A stretch of DNA of 36,928 bases from Pseudomonadota bacterium (GTDB lineage: Bacteria > Desulfobacterota > S145-22). The translations under genes and the position numbers were made by a program. The notes under the pieces are model-generated. The model had not been told where the DNA came from. It was given only the letters and a program-made list of their open reading frames with translations, and did not search any database. Positions 14,774-23,403 of this stretch are shown here, piece by piece; position 1 is the first letter of the stretch; each line of letters opens with the position of its first letter. Location: the NCBI GenBank assembly GCA_015493505.1, contig WGDA01000145.1, forward strand, positions 1 through 36,928. The letters are read 5' to 3'.

Positions 14774-14800
14774 TTGACAAGGAAGATAAATAGGTATATG
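14774..14800 (+). promoter_or_regulatory. Possible promoter for livGFHM
   Basis: Perfect TTGACA (14774-14779) with TATATG (14795-14800) at 15-base spacing, 48 bases before livG. The -35 is convincing; the -10 and spacing are marginal. Confidence 0.4.
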
Positions 14801-14847
14801 AGAGGAGAAATTTTTTTGTTGAGGCGGAGTAAACTGCGAGGGATTGA

Positions 14848-15609
14848 ATGCTTGAAGTAAAAAATGTCGAGAAACACTTCGGGGGACTCAAAGCAGTCAA
14901 TGGGTGCACGCTCAGCGTTCAGGAAGGCACCATCACGGGGCTTATCGGCCCGAATGGGGCGGGAAAGACGACACTGTTCAATATCATTACCGGGCACCTG
15001 AAACCCGACAGGGGTGAAATCACCTTTTTGGGACAACGCATCGACGGCCTCGAGCCCCATCAGATCTTTGCGAGAAAAATCTACCGGACCTTTCAGATTA
15101 CCCGGGAATTCGCCCAGATGACTGTCCTCGAAAACCTGATGATTATGCCGTACAGGCAGCTCGGCGAGAAAATCTGGAACACGTGGTTCAGGTCTTCCGC
15201 GGTCAGGCGCCAGGAGAAGGAAATTCTCGAAAAGGCGCTGGATGTTCTCGAGTTCGTGGAGCTGATCAAGCTGAAGGACGAATACGCGGGTGCCCTATCC
15301 GGCGGGCAGAAAAAGCTGCTGGAGGTGGCGAGAAGCCTGATGGCGGATCCCAAGCTGGTTCTTCTTGACGAACCCGGTGCCGGAATCAACAAAACACTCA
15401 TGAAGAAGCTGGTCACGAAGATCGAGATGCTGAAGGATGAAAAAAACATCACCTTCCTGCTGATCGAGCACGACATGAACCTGGTCATGAACCTGTGCAA
15501 TCCGGTCATCGTCATGAGTGAAGGGAGAAAACTGGCGGAAGGGCGTCCTGAAAAGATAAAAAAGAACCCTGAAGTCTTAGACGCTTATTTGGGCGGACAG
15601 TATCGATGA
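14848..15609 (+). CDS. livG: Branched-chain amino acid-type ABC transporter ATP-binding protein LivG
   Basis: Cytoplasmic ATPase of 253 residues of the HAAT family. Walker A GPNGAGKTT is near residue 35, the Q-loop region ITREFAQM follows, the ABC signature reads LSGGQKKLLEVARSL, Walker B with Glu is KLVLLDEPGAG and the H-loop is IEHDMNLVM. The extended region between Walker A and signature is characteristic of LivG. It overlaps livF by 4 bases (ATGA). The ribosome site GAGGGA is modest. The transported substrate cannot be deduced: the family handles branched-chain and other amino acids, urea, amides and aromatic or dicarboxylic acids. Confidence 0.94.
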   Translation: MLEVKNVEKHFGGLKAVNGCTLSVQEGTITGLIGPNGAGKTTLFNIITGHLKPDRGEITFLGQRIDGLEPHQIFARKIYRTFQITREFAQMTVLENLMIMPYRQLGEKIWNTWFRSSAVRRQEKEILEKALDVLEFVELIKLKDEYAGALSGGQKKLLEVARSLMADPKLVLLDEPGAGINKTLMKKLVTKIEMLKDEKNITFLLIEHDMNLVMNLCNPVIVMSEGRKLAEGRPEKIKKNPEVLDAYLGGQYR

Positions 15610-16313
15610 GCATTCTTAAAGTTGACAACGTGACGGCGGGATACACCCCGGAATCGAGCATTCTCCATGGCTTGACCCTGGAGCTGAATGAAGGGGAGAT
15701 CGTTTCCATCATTGGCCCCAATGGTGCGGGAAAGTCCACGCTTCTCAAGGCGATTTTCGGCCTGCTGAAGCCGACGGAAGGGCAGATCCTCCTGAGGGGC
15801 GAAAATATCGCGGGGATGCCCCCTTTCAAGATTGCCAAAAAGGGCCTCAGCTATGTGCCTCAGGTGGATAACATCTTCCCGTCCCTGACCATTCAGGAAA
15901 ACCTCGAGATGGGCGCCTTCATCCGTGACGACGATTACAGTGGCACCATGGAAGGGGTATTTTCCCTTTTCCCGGTTCTGAAAGAGCGCCGGAATACCCG
16001 CGCGGGGACCCTTTCCGGCGGGCAACGACAGATGGTGGCCATGGGCCGTGCCCTGATGCTGAACCCGAGCATCCTGTTGCTGGATGAGCCCTCAGCGGGG
16101 CTCGCGCCCATTTTCGTTTCTTCCATTTTTGAGAAAATTAAGGAGATTAACGCGACGGGGGTTTCCATCCTCATCGTGGAACAAAACGCCAAAGAGGCCC
16201 TGAAGATGTCGCACCGCGGGTACGTACTGGCCATGGGCCGGAACGTGATGGATGATGACAGTGACGCCCTTCTGAACAACGAAGACGTGGGAAAACTCTA
16301 CTTGGGTGGGTAA
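15606..16313 (+). CDS. livF: ABC transporter ATP-binding protein LivF
   Basis: Second HAAT ATPase, 235 residues. Walker A GPNGAGKST, signature LSGGQRQMVAMGRAL, Walker B ILLLDEPSAGLAP and H-loop VEQNAKEAL are all intact. The SYVPQVDNIFPSLTI segment is typical of LivF. It overlaps livG by 4 bases and ends 2 bases before livH, so the four genes form one operon. It would pair with LivG below the LivH-LivM channel. Confidence 0.94.
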   Translation: MSILKVDNVTAGYTPESSILHGLTLELNEGEIVSIIGPNGAGKSTLLKAIFGLLKPTEGQILLRGENIAGMPPFKIAKKGLSYVPQVDNIFPSLTIQENLEMGAFIRDDDYSGTMEGVFSLFPVLKERRNTRAGTLSGGQRQMVAMGRALMLNPSILLLDEPSAGLAPIFVSSIFEKIKEINATGVSILIVEQNAKEALKMSHRGYVLAMGRNVMDDDSDALLNNEDVGKLYLGG

Positions 16314-16315
16314 GC

Positions 16316-17224
16316 ATGATATCGTTAATCGTTTATGGAATCATTGTTGGATGTATCATAGCCCTCGGGGCCATTGGCCTGACGATGGTGTACAAAATCG
16401 TTGGCATTGCCAACTTCGCTCATGGCGACTTCATGACACTGGGCGCCTATATCGCTTTGGTGATGGTCTCCATCGTGTTGCCCTGGGTCGGGATTCCGGA
16501 TACCCGGTTTGGTCCCCTTTCATTCGGGTGGCGCATGGTCATCGCCTTTCCTGTGTCCATGCTGTTTGTCGCCTTCATCGCCATCTTTTTCGACAAGCTT
16601 CTCTACAAGAAGCTCCGCAAGAAGAAGAGTAACGCCGTCATTCTGGCCATGTCCTCCCTGGGTGTGGCCTTCATCATCCGGATGCTCATCCTGATTATCT
16701 GGGGTTCTGATTACGTCTTCTACCGTCCGGGGCTCCTGAGGCCCGCCCTGTTTCTCCCTCTGGGCATTCGGATCAGACCGGATGAGATATTCATCGTCTG
16801 CACGGCAATATTTCTTGTGGTGTTGCTCCACCTCTTTCTCAACCGTACAAAGATGGGAAAGGCCATGCGGGCGACTTCAGACAATCCGGATCTCGCCCTC
16901 GTGACCGGGATTGACACGGAACGGATTATCTCCTGGACATGGGCCATCGGCGGGGCGCTGACCGCGGCGGGCGGCATCCTGTACGGGATTGACGTGCAGT
17001 TGCATCCCGGGATGGGGTGGAACTTCCTGATTCCTATCTTTGCCGCGACCATCCTGGGAAGTATCGGAAATATCTACGGGGCCCTGATTGGAGGGTTTGT
17101 GATCGGGATCGCTCAGGAGGTTTCCACGGCCTTTCTCGAGCCCACCTATAAGCTCCCCGTCGCCTTCATGATTATGATTATCATCCTGCTGGTGCGACCA
17201 GAGGGAATCTTCGGCAAGGAGTAG
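16316..17224 (+). CDS. livH: ABC transporter permease LivH
   Basis: Inner-membrane permease of 302 residues with about eight hydrophobic helices. IVGIANFAHGDFMTLGAYIA near residue 30 is the family's N-terminal signature, and the ATILGSIGNIYGALIGG segment near the C-terminus is the ATPase-coupling EAA-like loop. It sits 2 bases after livF and 4 bases before livM. Compared with the second LivH (20787-21677) it has a longer loop after residue 55 containing PDTRFGPLSFGWR. Confidence 0.93.
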   Translation: MISLIVYGIIVGCIIALGAIGLTMVYKIVGIANFAHGDFMTLGAYIALVMVSIVLPWVGIPDTRFGPLSFGWRMVIAFPVSMLFVAFIAIFFDKLLYKKLRKKKSNAVILAMSSLGVAFIIRMLILIIWGSDYVFYRPGLLRPALFLPLGIRIRPDEIFIVCTAIFLVVLLHLFLNRTKMGKAMRATSDNPDLALVTGIDTERIISWTWAIGGALTAAGGILYGIDVQLHPGMGWNFLIPIFAATILGSIGNIYGALIGGFVIGIAQEVSTAFLEPTYKLPVAFMIMIIILLVRPEGIFGKE

Positions 17225-17228
17225 CGTT

Positions 17229-18197
17229 ATGCATATCGCTGGGTTGTCATCCTACATTGTATCCCTGATTATCATGGCCGGCATTTATGCCGTTCTGAGC
17301 CTTGGGTTGAACATCCAGTGGGGGTATACCGGGTTGTTCAATATCGGGATCGCCGGTTTTTTCTGCATCGGCGCCTATACTTCCGCCATGATTACCACCC
17401 CTATGCCGTCCGGGATCTATGCCAAATACGTACACCAGCTTTTTGGGTTGAACCTTCCATTTGTCTTTGGCCTTTTGGGTGCTGCCATAGCGGCGGGGAT
17501 CATCGCCTTTCTCATTGGCATCCCAACCCTGCGGCTCCGCGATGATTACCTGGCCATTGCGACGTTGGGGATCGCCGAGACCATTCGCCTGATCTTCAAC
17601 AACGAACAGTGGCTGGCAAACGGCCCCCGCGGCCTGATGGGGTTGCCGCAGCCACTTCACAGCCTGGTCAGTGAGCGGAACTACAACTATATCTATATCA
17701 TTATCGTGATAGTTATCATGGCCATTATCTACCTCGCCATTGAAAAAGCGATTCGCTCCCCCTGGGGGCGGGTGCTGCGGGCTATCCGCGAGGATGAGGG
17801 GTCCGCGTCCATGAGTGGCAAGGATGTGTTCAATTTCAAGATGCAGTCTTTTGTTTTCGGCTGCATGGTGATGGGCGTCGGCGGCGCGTTGTACGCCCAT
17901 TACACACGTTCCATTACACCCACCGTCTTTACCCCCCTGTATGGCACGTTCATCGTGTGGATTATGCTCATGGCCGGGGGAAGTGGCAACAACAAGGGGG
18001 CCATTCTGGGCGCTTTTGTCATCTGGGGTGTCTGGGTGGGGACAAAGTTCATGACCGATTTTCTCCCACCTTACCTGCAATCCAGGGCGCCTTATTTTCG
18101 TTTCCTGATTATCGGGATTATCCTTGAGTTTATCTTGATCTACCGTCCTCAGGGGATGATTGGAGAGGAGAAAAGCGTTTCCAAGCTCATGGAGTGA
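17229..18197 (+). CDS. livM: ABC transporter permease LivM
   Basis: Inner-membrane permease of 322 residues with multiple hydrophobic helices. GYTGLFNIGIAGFFCIGAYTSA and LRLRDDYLAIATLGIAE are family signatures, and AGGSGNNKGAILGAFVIWG is the coupling loop. It is the last gene of this operon, followed by a bidirectional terminator. No substrate-binding protein gene accompanies this set: livK is absent between 14.7 and 18.2 kb. Confidence 0.93.
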   Translation: MHIAGLSSYIVSLIIMAGIYAVLSLGLNIQWGYTGLFNIGIAGFFCIGAYTSAMITTPMPSGIYAKYVHQLFGLNLPFVFGLLGAAIAAGIIAFLIGIPTLRLRDDYLAIATLGIAETIRLIFNNEQWLANGPRGLMGLPQPLHSLVSERNYNYIYIIIVIVIMAIIYLAIEKAIRSPWGRVLRAIREDEGSASMSGKDVFNFKMQSFVFGCMVMGVGGALYAHYTRSITPTVFTPLYGTFIVWIMLMAGGSGNNKGAILGAFVIWGVWVGTKFMTDFLPPYLQSRAPYFRFLIIGIILEFILIYRPQGMIGEEKSVSKLME

Positions 18198-18280
18198 GCC
18201 TGGAGATGATGACTGCGTGTCTGGGGTGACGTGACGTTCAGTTAAACCGTTGCGTCGACGCTTGAATCATAAATAAATAA

Positions 18281-18320
18281 AAAAATGACCCCGTGAGCAA
18301 CACCCCACGGGGTCATTTTT
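18281..18320. terminator. Bidirectional terminator between the two liv operons
   Basis: AAAAATGACCCCGTG (18281-18295) pairs perfectly with CACGGGGTCATTTTT (18306-18320) around a 10-base loop, with A-rich and T-rich ends on both sides. It terminates livM (+) and the converging livF (-). Confidence 0.93.
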
Positions 18321-18336
18321 GTAACACCAAATAGTT

Positions 18337-19044
18337 TTAAATGCCCAGATAGGCGACGCGAACATCCTCGGAGTGTTTGATAGTGTCAGAGGTTCCTTCC
18401 GCCTTGATGGTTCCCTCGTGGAGGATATAGACGTATTTCGCCACCTCCAGGGTGATATCCACGTTCTGCTCGACCAGCAGTACCGTTAGCCCCATATCAC
18501 TCTGAACCTTTTGAATCGTTTCAAAGACTTCTCCCACGAGCTTGGGCGCCAGCCCCTGGCTGGGCTCATCCAGCATCAGGAACTTTGGCCGGGTCATCAG
18601 GGAACGGGCGATGGTCAGCATCTGCTGTTGTCCGCCGCTCAAGGTTCCGGCTTTTTGTCCCGGTCTTTCCTTCAGGATGGGAAACAAGGTATAAATCAGA
18701 TCCAGCGACTCTTTCATCAGCTTCGAGGCCCGCTTGGTATAGGCCCCCATCAGGATATTCTCCCGGACCGTCAGGTTTGGAAAGACATGCCTCCCTTCCG
18801 GGACGAGGGTCATGCCCATCTCGACCTTTTTATGGGAAGGTAAGGTTGTCACATCCTTGCCTTCAAAATAGATCTCACCGCCCCACGGCTTGATGGACCC
18901 AAGGGTTGACATCAGGGTGGTTGATTTCCCCGCGCCATTGGGGCCAAGCAGGGCGGTTACGTTCCCTTCTTCCGCATTCAGGCTGATTTTCCAGAGAACC
19001 TGCATGGGGCCATAGCCCGCTTCAAGATTGACAATCTTAAGCAT
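18337..19044 (-). CDS. livF: ABC transporter ATP-binding protein LivF (second system)
   Basis: HAAT ATPase of 235 residues. Walker A GPNGAGKST, signature LSGGQQQMLTIARSL, Walker B FLMLDEPSQGLAP and H-loop VEQNVDITL are visible. Its start overlaps the end of livG by 8 bases, with a GGAGGAACAG ribosome site inside the livG coding end. Last gene of the complete Liv operon. Confidence 0.94.
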   Translation of the reverse strand: MLKIVNLEAGYGPMQVLWKISLNAEEGNVTALLGPNGAGKSTTLMSTLGSIKPWGGEIYFEGKDVTTLPSHKKVEMGMTLVPEGRHVFPNLTVRENILMGAYTKRASKLMKESLDLIYTLFPILKERPGQKAGTLSGGQQQMLTIARSLMTRPKFLMLDEPSQGLAPKLVGEVFETIQKVQSDMGLTVLLVEQNVDITLEVAKYVYILHEGTIKAEGTSDTIKHSEDVRVAYLGI

Positions 19045-19789
19045 TCTGTTCCTCCAGGGCGAAACGCCCGAGATAGACGTCGATGACTTTCTGATCGTTC
19101 AGGGCTTCCTGGGTCGGGGCATCCGCTATTTTCTTGCCCTGGTTCATGACCACCACCCTTTCCGCGAAATTCACGACCGCCCGCATGATGTGTTCAACCA
19201 TGGAAACAATGGAGATTTTCTCTTCTTCGTGAATCTTATTGATGATTTCTACGATGCGGTCAATGTCCTTCGGATTCATGCCCGCCATGGCCTCGTCCAG
19301 CAGGACCAGCCGCGGCTTCATGGACAGGGCGCGCGCCACCTCCATCAGCTTTTTCTCGATGGGCGTCAGGGCGTTGGCAATCTCGTTCCGTTTCGGATAT
19401 AAACCGACCTTTTCCAGGTAATATTCGCCAATCTCCAACGCCTCATCTTCACCGATTTCACCAATCAAAGTGCCGAACAGCGCCCCGATCGCCACGTTTT
19501 CGCGGACCGTGATTTGTCCGAAGGGGCGGGGGATCTGAAAGGAACGTGCCAGGCCCAGGTGCGCCCGTTTGTATGCGGGCATGTTTGTGATGTCCAGCCC
19601 CTCAAGCAGAATACTCCCCTCATCACACGTGTAAACGCCGCTGATCAGGTTGTAGAGGGTAGTCTTGCCGCTCCCGTTTGTCCCGACAATCCCGAGGCGC
19701 TCACCCTCATTGATGACGAGGTCCACGTGGTCAACCGCCACGAGACCCCCAAATCTTTTGGTTACCCCTTTAAGCTCTAAAAGGCTCAT
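19037..19789 (-). CDS. livG: ABC transporter ATP-binding protein LivG (second system)
   Basis: HAAT ATPase of 250 residues. Walker A is GTNGSGKTT (Ser replaces the usual Ala), the signature region reads LTPIEKKLMEVARAL, which diverges from LSGGQ as is common in LivG, Walker B is LVLLDEAMAGM (Ala in place of the usual Pro after Glu), and the H-loop is VEHIMRAVV. It starts 8 bases after livM ends, with AGGAG upstream of the ATG. Confidence 0.93.
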   Translation of the reverse strand: MSLLELKGVTKRFGGLVAVDHVDLVINEGERLGIVGTNGSGKTTLYNLISGVYTCDEGSILLEGLDITNMPAYKRAHLGLARSFQIPRPFGQITVRENVAIGALFGTLIGEIGEDEALEIGEYYLEKVGLYPKRNEIANALTPIEKKLMEVARALSMKPRLVLLDEAMAGMNPKDIDRIVEIINKIHEEEKISIVSMVEHIMRAVVNFAERVVVMNQGKKIADAPTQEALNDQKVIDVYLGRFALEEQNA

Positions 19790-19797
19790 GGAAACTC

Positions 19798-20790
19798 CTA
19801 AGCAATGAATTTTTCCAGCTTTTTACCCCGAACACGCTTTTTAAGCACGCCAACAATTCCTTCCGGAAAGAGAATGATGATAATGATGATGAAGGGTGCC
19901 AGGATCAGCAGTTGAAACCCGGGCAGCAGGATTCCCAACCAGTATTTGAGGATACCGTAAATTAGTCCGCCAACCACGGGTCCCAGAAGGGTTCCCGTGC
20001 CGCCCATCATGACGATAACGATGGCGTCCACCGTGTAGGAGAGGGCGAAAACATCATCGGGGAAGACATAGGTCGTTTTAAGACACCAGGCTGTGGCACC
20101 GACCAGAGCGGCAAGGATGGAGCTGACCAGAAACGCGATATTTTTGTATTTTGTCGTATTGACACCCATCACCCGTGCCGCGTCTTCGTCTTCCCGAAGG
20201 GCGATCAACCCGTAACCGAGCCGCGTGTGAAGGAACACGATGGTGATAACGGCGGCAAGGATGGCAATCATGAAGACCAGAAAATCCGCCCAGAAGGTGG
20301 TTACGGCGTTGGCCAGATGGGGGCCGAGCGCGACTTTCAGGGGCTTTGAGATAATAATGCCCTCGGAACCTCCCCAGATCTTCGCGCCTTCGATAAAAAA
20401 TTTGACCCCCTGGTTCACACCGATGGTCGCGATGGCGAAATAGGCTCCCCGAAGCCGCAGGGCGATGGCCCCGACACCGGCCGCCAGGATTCCCGCCATG
20501 ATAGCCGCGAACAGGAAACCGGGGATCAGGATCCAGGGCCCCAGCCCCGCCATGGACGAGCTTGAAACGACGAGCGCCATGCCATAGGATCCCAGACCCA
20601 TGAAGACGACATATCCGAAATTTACATAGCCGGTGAATCCCAGGAAGACATTGAAGGCCTCGCCAACCGCCACATAGAACATGATCAGGGCGACAGGCTC
20701 CCACATTCCCTGGGCAAATTTGCCGAAGATGAACAAAACAAGGAATATGCCGATTGCAACAAAAAGTGGGTAGTATTTTCCTTTATTCAT
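19798..20790 (-). CDS. livM: ABC transporter permease LivM (second system)
   Basis: Inner-membrane permease of 330 residues. GFTGYVNFGYVVFMGLGSYG and LRLRGAYFAIATIGVNQGV are LivM signatures; MMGGTGTLLGPVVGGLIYG is the coupling loop. The C-terminus ends in a basic tail (KKRVRGKKLEKFIA). Its ATG overlaps the end of livH by 4 bases. Confidence 0.93.
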   Translation of the reverse strand: MNKGKYYPLFVAIGIFLVLFIFGKFAQGMWEPVALIMFYVAVGEAFNVFLGFTGYVNFGYVVFMGLGSYGMALVVSSSSMAGLGPWILIPGFLFAAIMAGILAAGVGAIALRLRGAYFAIATIGVNQGVKFFIEGAKIWGGSEGIIISKPLKVALGPHLANAVTTFWADFLVFMIAILAAVITIVFLHTRLGYGLIALREDEDAARVMGVNTTKYKNIAFLVSSILAALVGATAWCLKTTYVFPDDVFALSYTVDAIVIVMMGGTGTLLGPVVGGLIYGILKYWLGILLPGFQLLILAPFIIIIIILFPEGIVGVLKKRVRGKKLEKFIA

Positions 20791-21677
20791 TTTTTCCCCA
20801 ACAGACCTTCAGGTTTCAGTAACAGGAGGACCAGCAGAATGGCGAACGCCAGACACTGGGTCAGGCTGAACGGCTCCACGCCGGGGATCAGCCCCAGGAT
20901 CGCGTAGGACCCATTCTCAACCAGGCCGAAGATGAAACCGCCGAAAAAGGCGCCCCAGGGTGACGCCAGTCCCCCGAGGACGGCGATGACGAAGGCTTTG
21001 ATGGTGTAGACTTCACCCATGTATGGGTTGATCCCCACCGGCACGAACAGGGTGATGAACACGCCGCTCATCACGGTCAGGCCGATACCGATCGCGAAGC
21101 TCAGGGCGTAATACCCTTCCACGTTGATACCACACACCCGGGCACCTTCCTTATCCTCCACGACACCCCGAAGCGCGTTTCCCGCCCGCGTCTTTTTGAA
21201 CCAGAGATAGAGGGCGACAGCGATCACAATGCTTGAGAGGAGGGCATAAACCTTGGCCATCGGGATGGTGGTCACCCCCAGGTTGAGGCTTCCGACGTTC
21301 CAGCTGTATCCTCTGTAATCGGGGCCCCACACCGCCTTGGCCACTTCCGCGAGGAAGATTCCAATGGCAAATGTGGCCAGCAGGGTACTCAGTTCGGGAG
21401 CCTCCAGGAGCCATTTCATAACCACGTAATAGAAGAAGAATCCAAGGGCGATGCCCACAATCAGAGCCAGGATTGCGGAAAGCAGCGGCGGAAGGCCGAA
21501 AAGGGTAAACATCCAGTACGCGATGAAGGCACCAACCATGATGAATGCCCCATGCCCCACGTTGACAACTTTGAGCACGCCAAAGATGAGGCTCAGCCCC
21601 ATGGTCATCAGGCCGTAGACCGCGCCGAGAATGATCCCGTTGATGAGGTCTCCCGAAAACATTCTGAGAAATTCCAT
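20787..21677 (-). CDS. livH: ABC transporter permease LivH (second system)
   Basis: Inner-membrane permease of 296 residues. LKVVNVGHGAFIMVGAFIAYW is the N-terminal signature; AVLGGLASPWGAFFGGFIFG is the coupling loop. It is the first permease gene after livK, separated by 145 bases that contain a stem-loop (21789-21816), an arrangement that usually allows much more binding protein than permease. Confidence 0.93.
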   Translation of the reverse strand: MEFLRMFSGDLINGIILGAVYGLMTMGLSLIFGVLKVVNVGHGAFIMVGAFIAYWMFTLFGLPPLLSAILALIVGIALGFFFYYVVMKWLLEAPELSTLLATFAIGIFLAEVAKAVWGPDYRGYSWNVGSLNLGVTTIPMAKVYALLSSIVIAVALYLWFKKTRAGNALRGVVEDKEGARVCGINVEGYYALSFAIGIGLTVMSGVFITLFVPVGINPYMGEVYTIKAFVIAVLGGLASPWGAFFGGFIFGLVENGSYAILGLIPGVEPFSLTQCLAFAILLVLLLLKPEGLLGKK

Positions 21678-21788
21678 TCTTTTTATACCTCTTTGGGTCT
21701 CTTAAAAAATAAAATTGCTAACCATAAACTTTACAAAGGGCTATGCTGAAAAACTTCCTCCCCTTTTTATCGCTTGAGGCGGATGAAA

Positions 21789-21816
21789 ATCCCCCCAGCG
21801 CCAGGGCTGGGGGGAT
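21789..21816 (-). terminator. Stem-loop between livK and livH (partial terminator)
   Basis: ATCCCCCCAGC (21789-21799) pairs perfectly with GCTGGGGGGAT (21806-21816), loop 6 bases. On the minus strand the stem runs into ATTTTC only, so read-through to livH is expected. It lies 6 bases past the livK stop. Confidence 0.65.
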
Positions 21817-21822
21817 GTCAGG

Positions 21823-23112
21823 TTACTTGACGATGGCGAGTTTTCCAGCTTTTCTCTGCTTGATGGTCAGCATCGGATAGAAAGGTTTGCTGGTCTGAGC
21901 CGCAGGTGGCCAGACAATCTGGAGTTTTTTGCCCTGCCACTGCAGCACGACCATCTTGTGCGCGATCTGCATGCCGGTCTTCGGGTCGATTTTCCAGTCG
22001 CCGAAGAAGGTCATGAAGTGCAGTTTATTCATGACCTTGCGGACGACCTTCGGATCCAGGCTGTTGGCCGCGTCGATCGCCTTGACATAGGCGAGAAAGG
22101 CCGCGGCGGCTTCCGCGCCATGATAATCAGGTTTGACACCTTTGGACTCTTTCAGGAAATACTTCATGAATTCCTTCTGGGTGGGCCCGAAGTAGGGAAT
22201 GCCTTCCTTCTTGGCGGCCGCGGGGGAATATTTGGCTCCGATGCCCCACTGACCAGGCGCCATGTAGCTTTCGGCCATGGTTCCCAAGGCCTGGTAGAAG
22301 TTGGGCAGGGTTGGCGCGACCAGGATGGACACGAGCTTCAGATTGATTCCCATGTCATCGAGCTGTTTGGCCAGAAGCTGTCCGTCCGCGAAGTGGCCGC
22401 CGCCGATGAGAATGTCAGCCTTGGCGTTTTTCAGTTCCGTCAAAACCGGTGTCAGGTCACGGGCGGATTTGGGATAGGTCCGGTTGAAGACCACCTTGAA
22501 GCCCAGTTTTTTTGCCTTGGCCTCCGCTCCCTTGGCGACGGCACGGGCGAATTCATTGTCCTGGAACAGGAAGGCCACCCTCTTGGCGGAGGGATCAATT
22601 TTTTTAATCATTTCCAGGGGGCCCGTCTGATACTCGCTGGCGGGGGAAAGGGTCTGGACGATGAAGCTGAAGCCCTGTTCGAAGATGCGGTTACTGGCAC
22701 CACCATGAGAATTATAAAGGACGCCGTATTTTTCAACGATCGGAGCGGCGGCCAGGGTCAGGCCGGAGCTGTACGGGGCCAGCGTGAATTTGACCTTGTC
22801 CTTCGTGATCAGGCGTTCCATCAGGTTTGTCACGACCTCTTTCTTGGATTCGTCATCGTAATATTTATACGCGACGGGAATCTTCTTGCCCTTGATTTTT
22901 ACGCCGCCAAGGGTCGCGTTTACCCATTTTTCCATGGCCTTGATGCCCCAGACGCTCTGCTGGCCTTCCTTGGCAAACTTCCCGGACAAACTGATGGGGC
23001 CGCCAATCACCACTTTACCTGGCAGAGCCGCCATGGCTGAAAAGGAAAAGGGAAAAACCATGCATGCCGTGACCAACGCGATAAGAACAAGTTTCACTTT
23101 TCCACCTTTCAT
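21823..23112 (-). CDS. livK: Branched-chain amino acid-type ABC transporter substrate-binding protein (LivK-like)
   Basis: Exported binding protein of 429 residues. Residues 1-28 are a signal peptide (basic MKGGKVK, hydrophobic core, AMA cleavage site) with no lipobox, so it should be free in the periplasm. The mature protein begins with VVIGGPISLSGKFAKEG, the typical ligand-binding-1 loop of periplasmic-binding-fold type I. It is longer than E. coli LivJ/K (about 369), as is common for HAAT proteins with non-amino-acid ligands. A perfect AAGGAGGT ribosome site and its own promoter (23153-23181) support high expression. Its position downstream of the catabolic operon suggests that it may import that pathway's substrate; this is inference. 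Confidence 0.93.
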   Translation of the reverse strand: MKGGKVKLVLIALVTACMVFPFSFSAMAALPGKVVIGGPISLSGKFAKEGQQSVWGIKAMEKWVNATLGGVKIKGKKIPVAYKYYDDESKKEVVTNLMERLITKDKVKFTLAPYSSGLTLAAAPIVEKYGVLYNSHGGASNRIFEQGFSFIVQTLSPASEYQTGPLEMIKKIDPSAKRVAFLFQDNEFARAVAKGAEAKAKKLGFKVVFNRTYPKSARDLTPVLTELKNAKADILIGGGHFADGQLLAKQLDDMGINLKLVSILVAPTLPNFYQALGTMAESYMAPGQWGIGAKYSPAAAKKEGIPYFGPTQKEFMKYFLKESKGVKPDYHGAEAAAAFLAYVKAIDAANSLDPKVVRKVMNKLHFMTFFGDWKIDPKTGMQIAHKMVVLQWQGKKLQIVWPPAAQTSKPFYPMLTIKQRKAGKLAIVK

Positions 23113-23152
23113 AAAACCACCTCCTTAAATGTAAAGGGTTTAAATTTCCAGT

Positions 23153-23181
23153 TTTATACTTCCGAATAAATCATTTGTCAA
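23153..23181 (-). promoter_or_regulatory. Promoter for livKHMGF
   Basis: On the minus strand TTGACA (23181-23176), a 17-base spacer and TATAAA (23158-23153) lie 40 bases before the livK start. This is a near-perfect sigma-70 site. The rest of the 291-base gap (23182-23403) is AT-rich and I see no gene, strong terminator or repeat in it, only a weak CTGTTT/AAACAG pairing near 23380-23404. Confidence 0.8.
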
Positions 23182-23403
23182 GTTATTCTTTTAACTCATA
23201 TCCATTCTCATTCCTACCGACCGGATTGGTTGAACATATACCATGTAATATCATGATAATTAAAGAGAAGGAATGTTCTGGAAAGTGATGTGTCAAGTTG
23301 CCAACTCTTTTTTAACGAACGTTTAAACAATGACTAATGAGGGTTTCAGGGGGAGATTTGAAGTGCGTTGGCGGGAACCTGTTTCAGAGGTGTGGAAAAC
23401 AGA

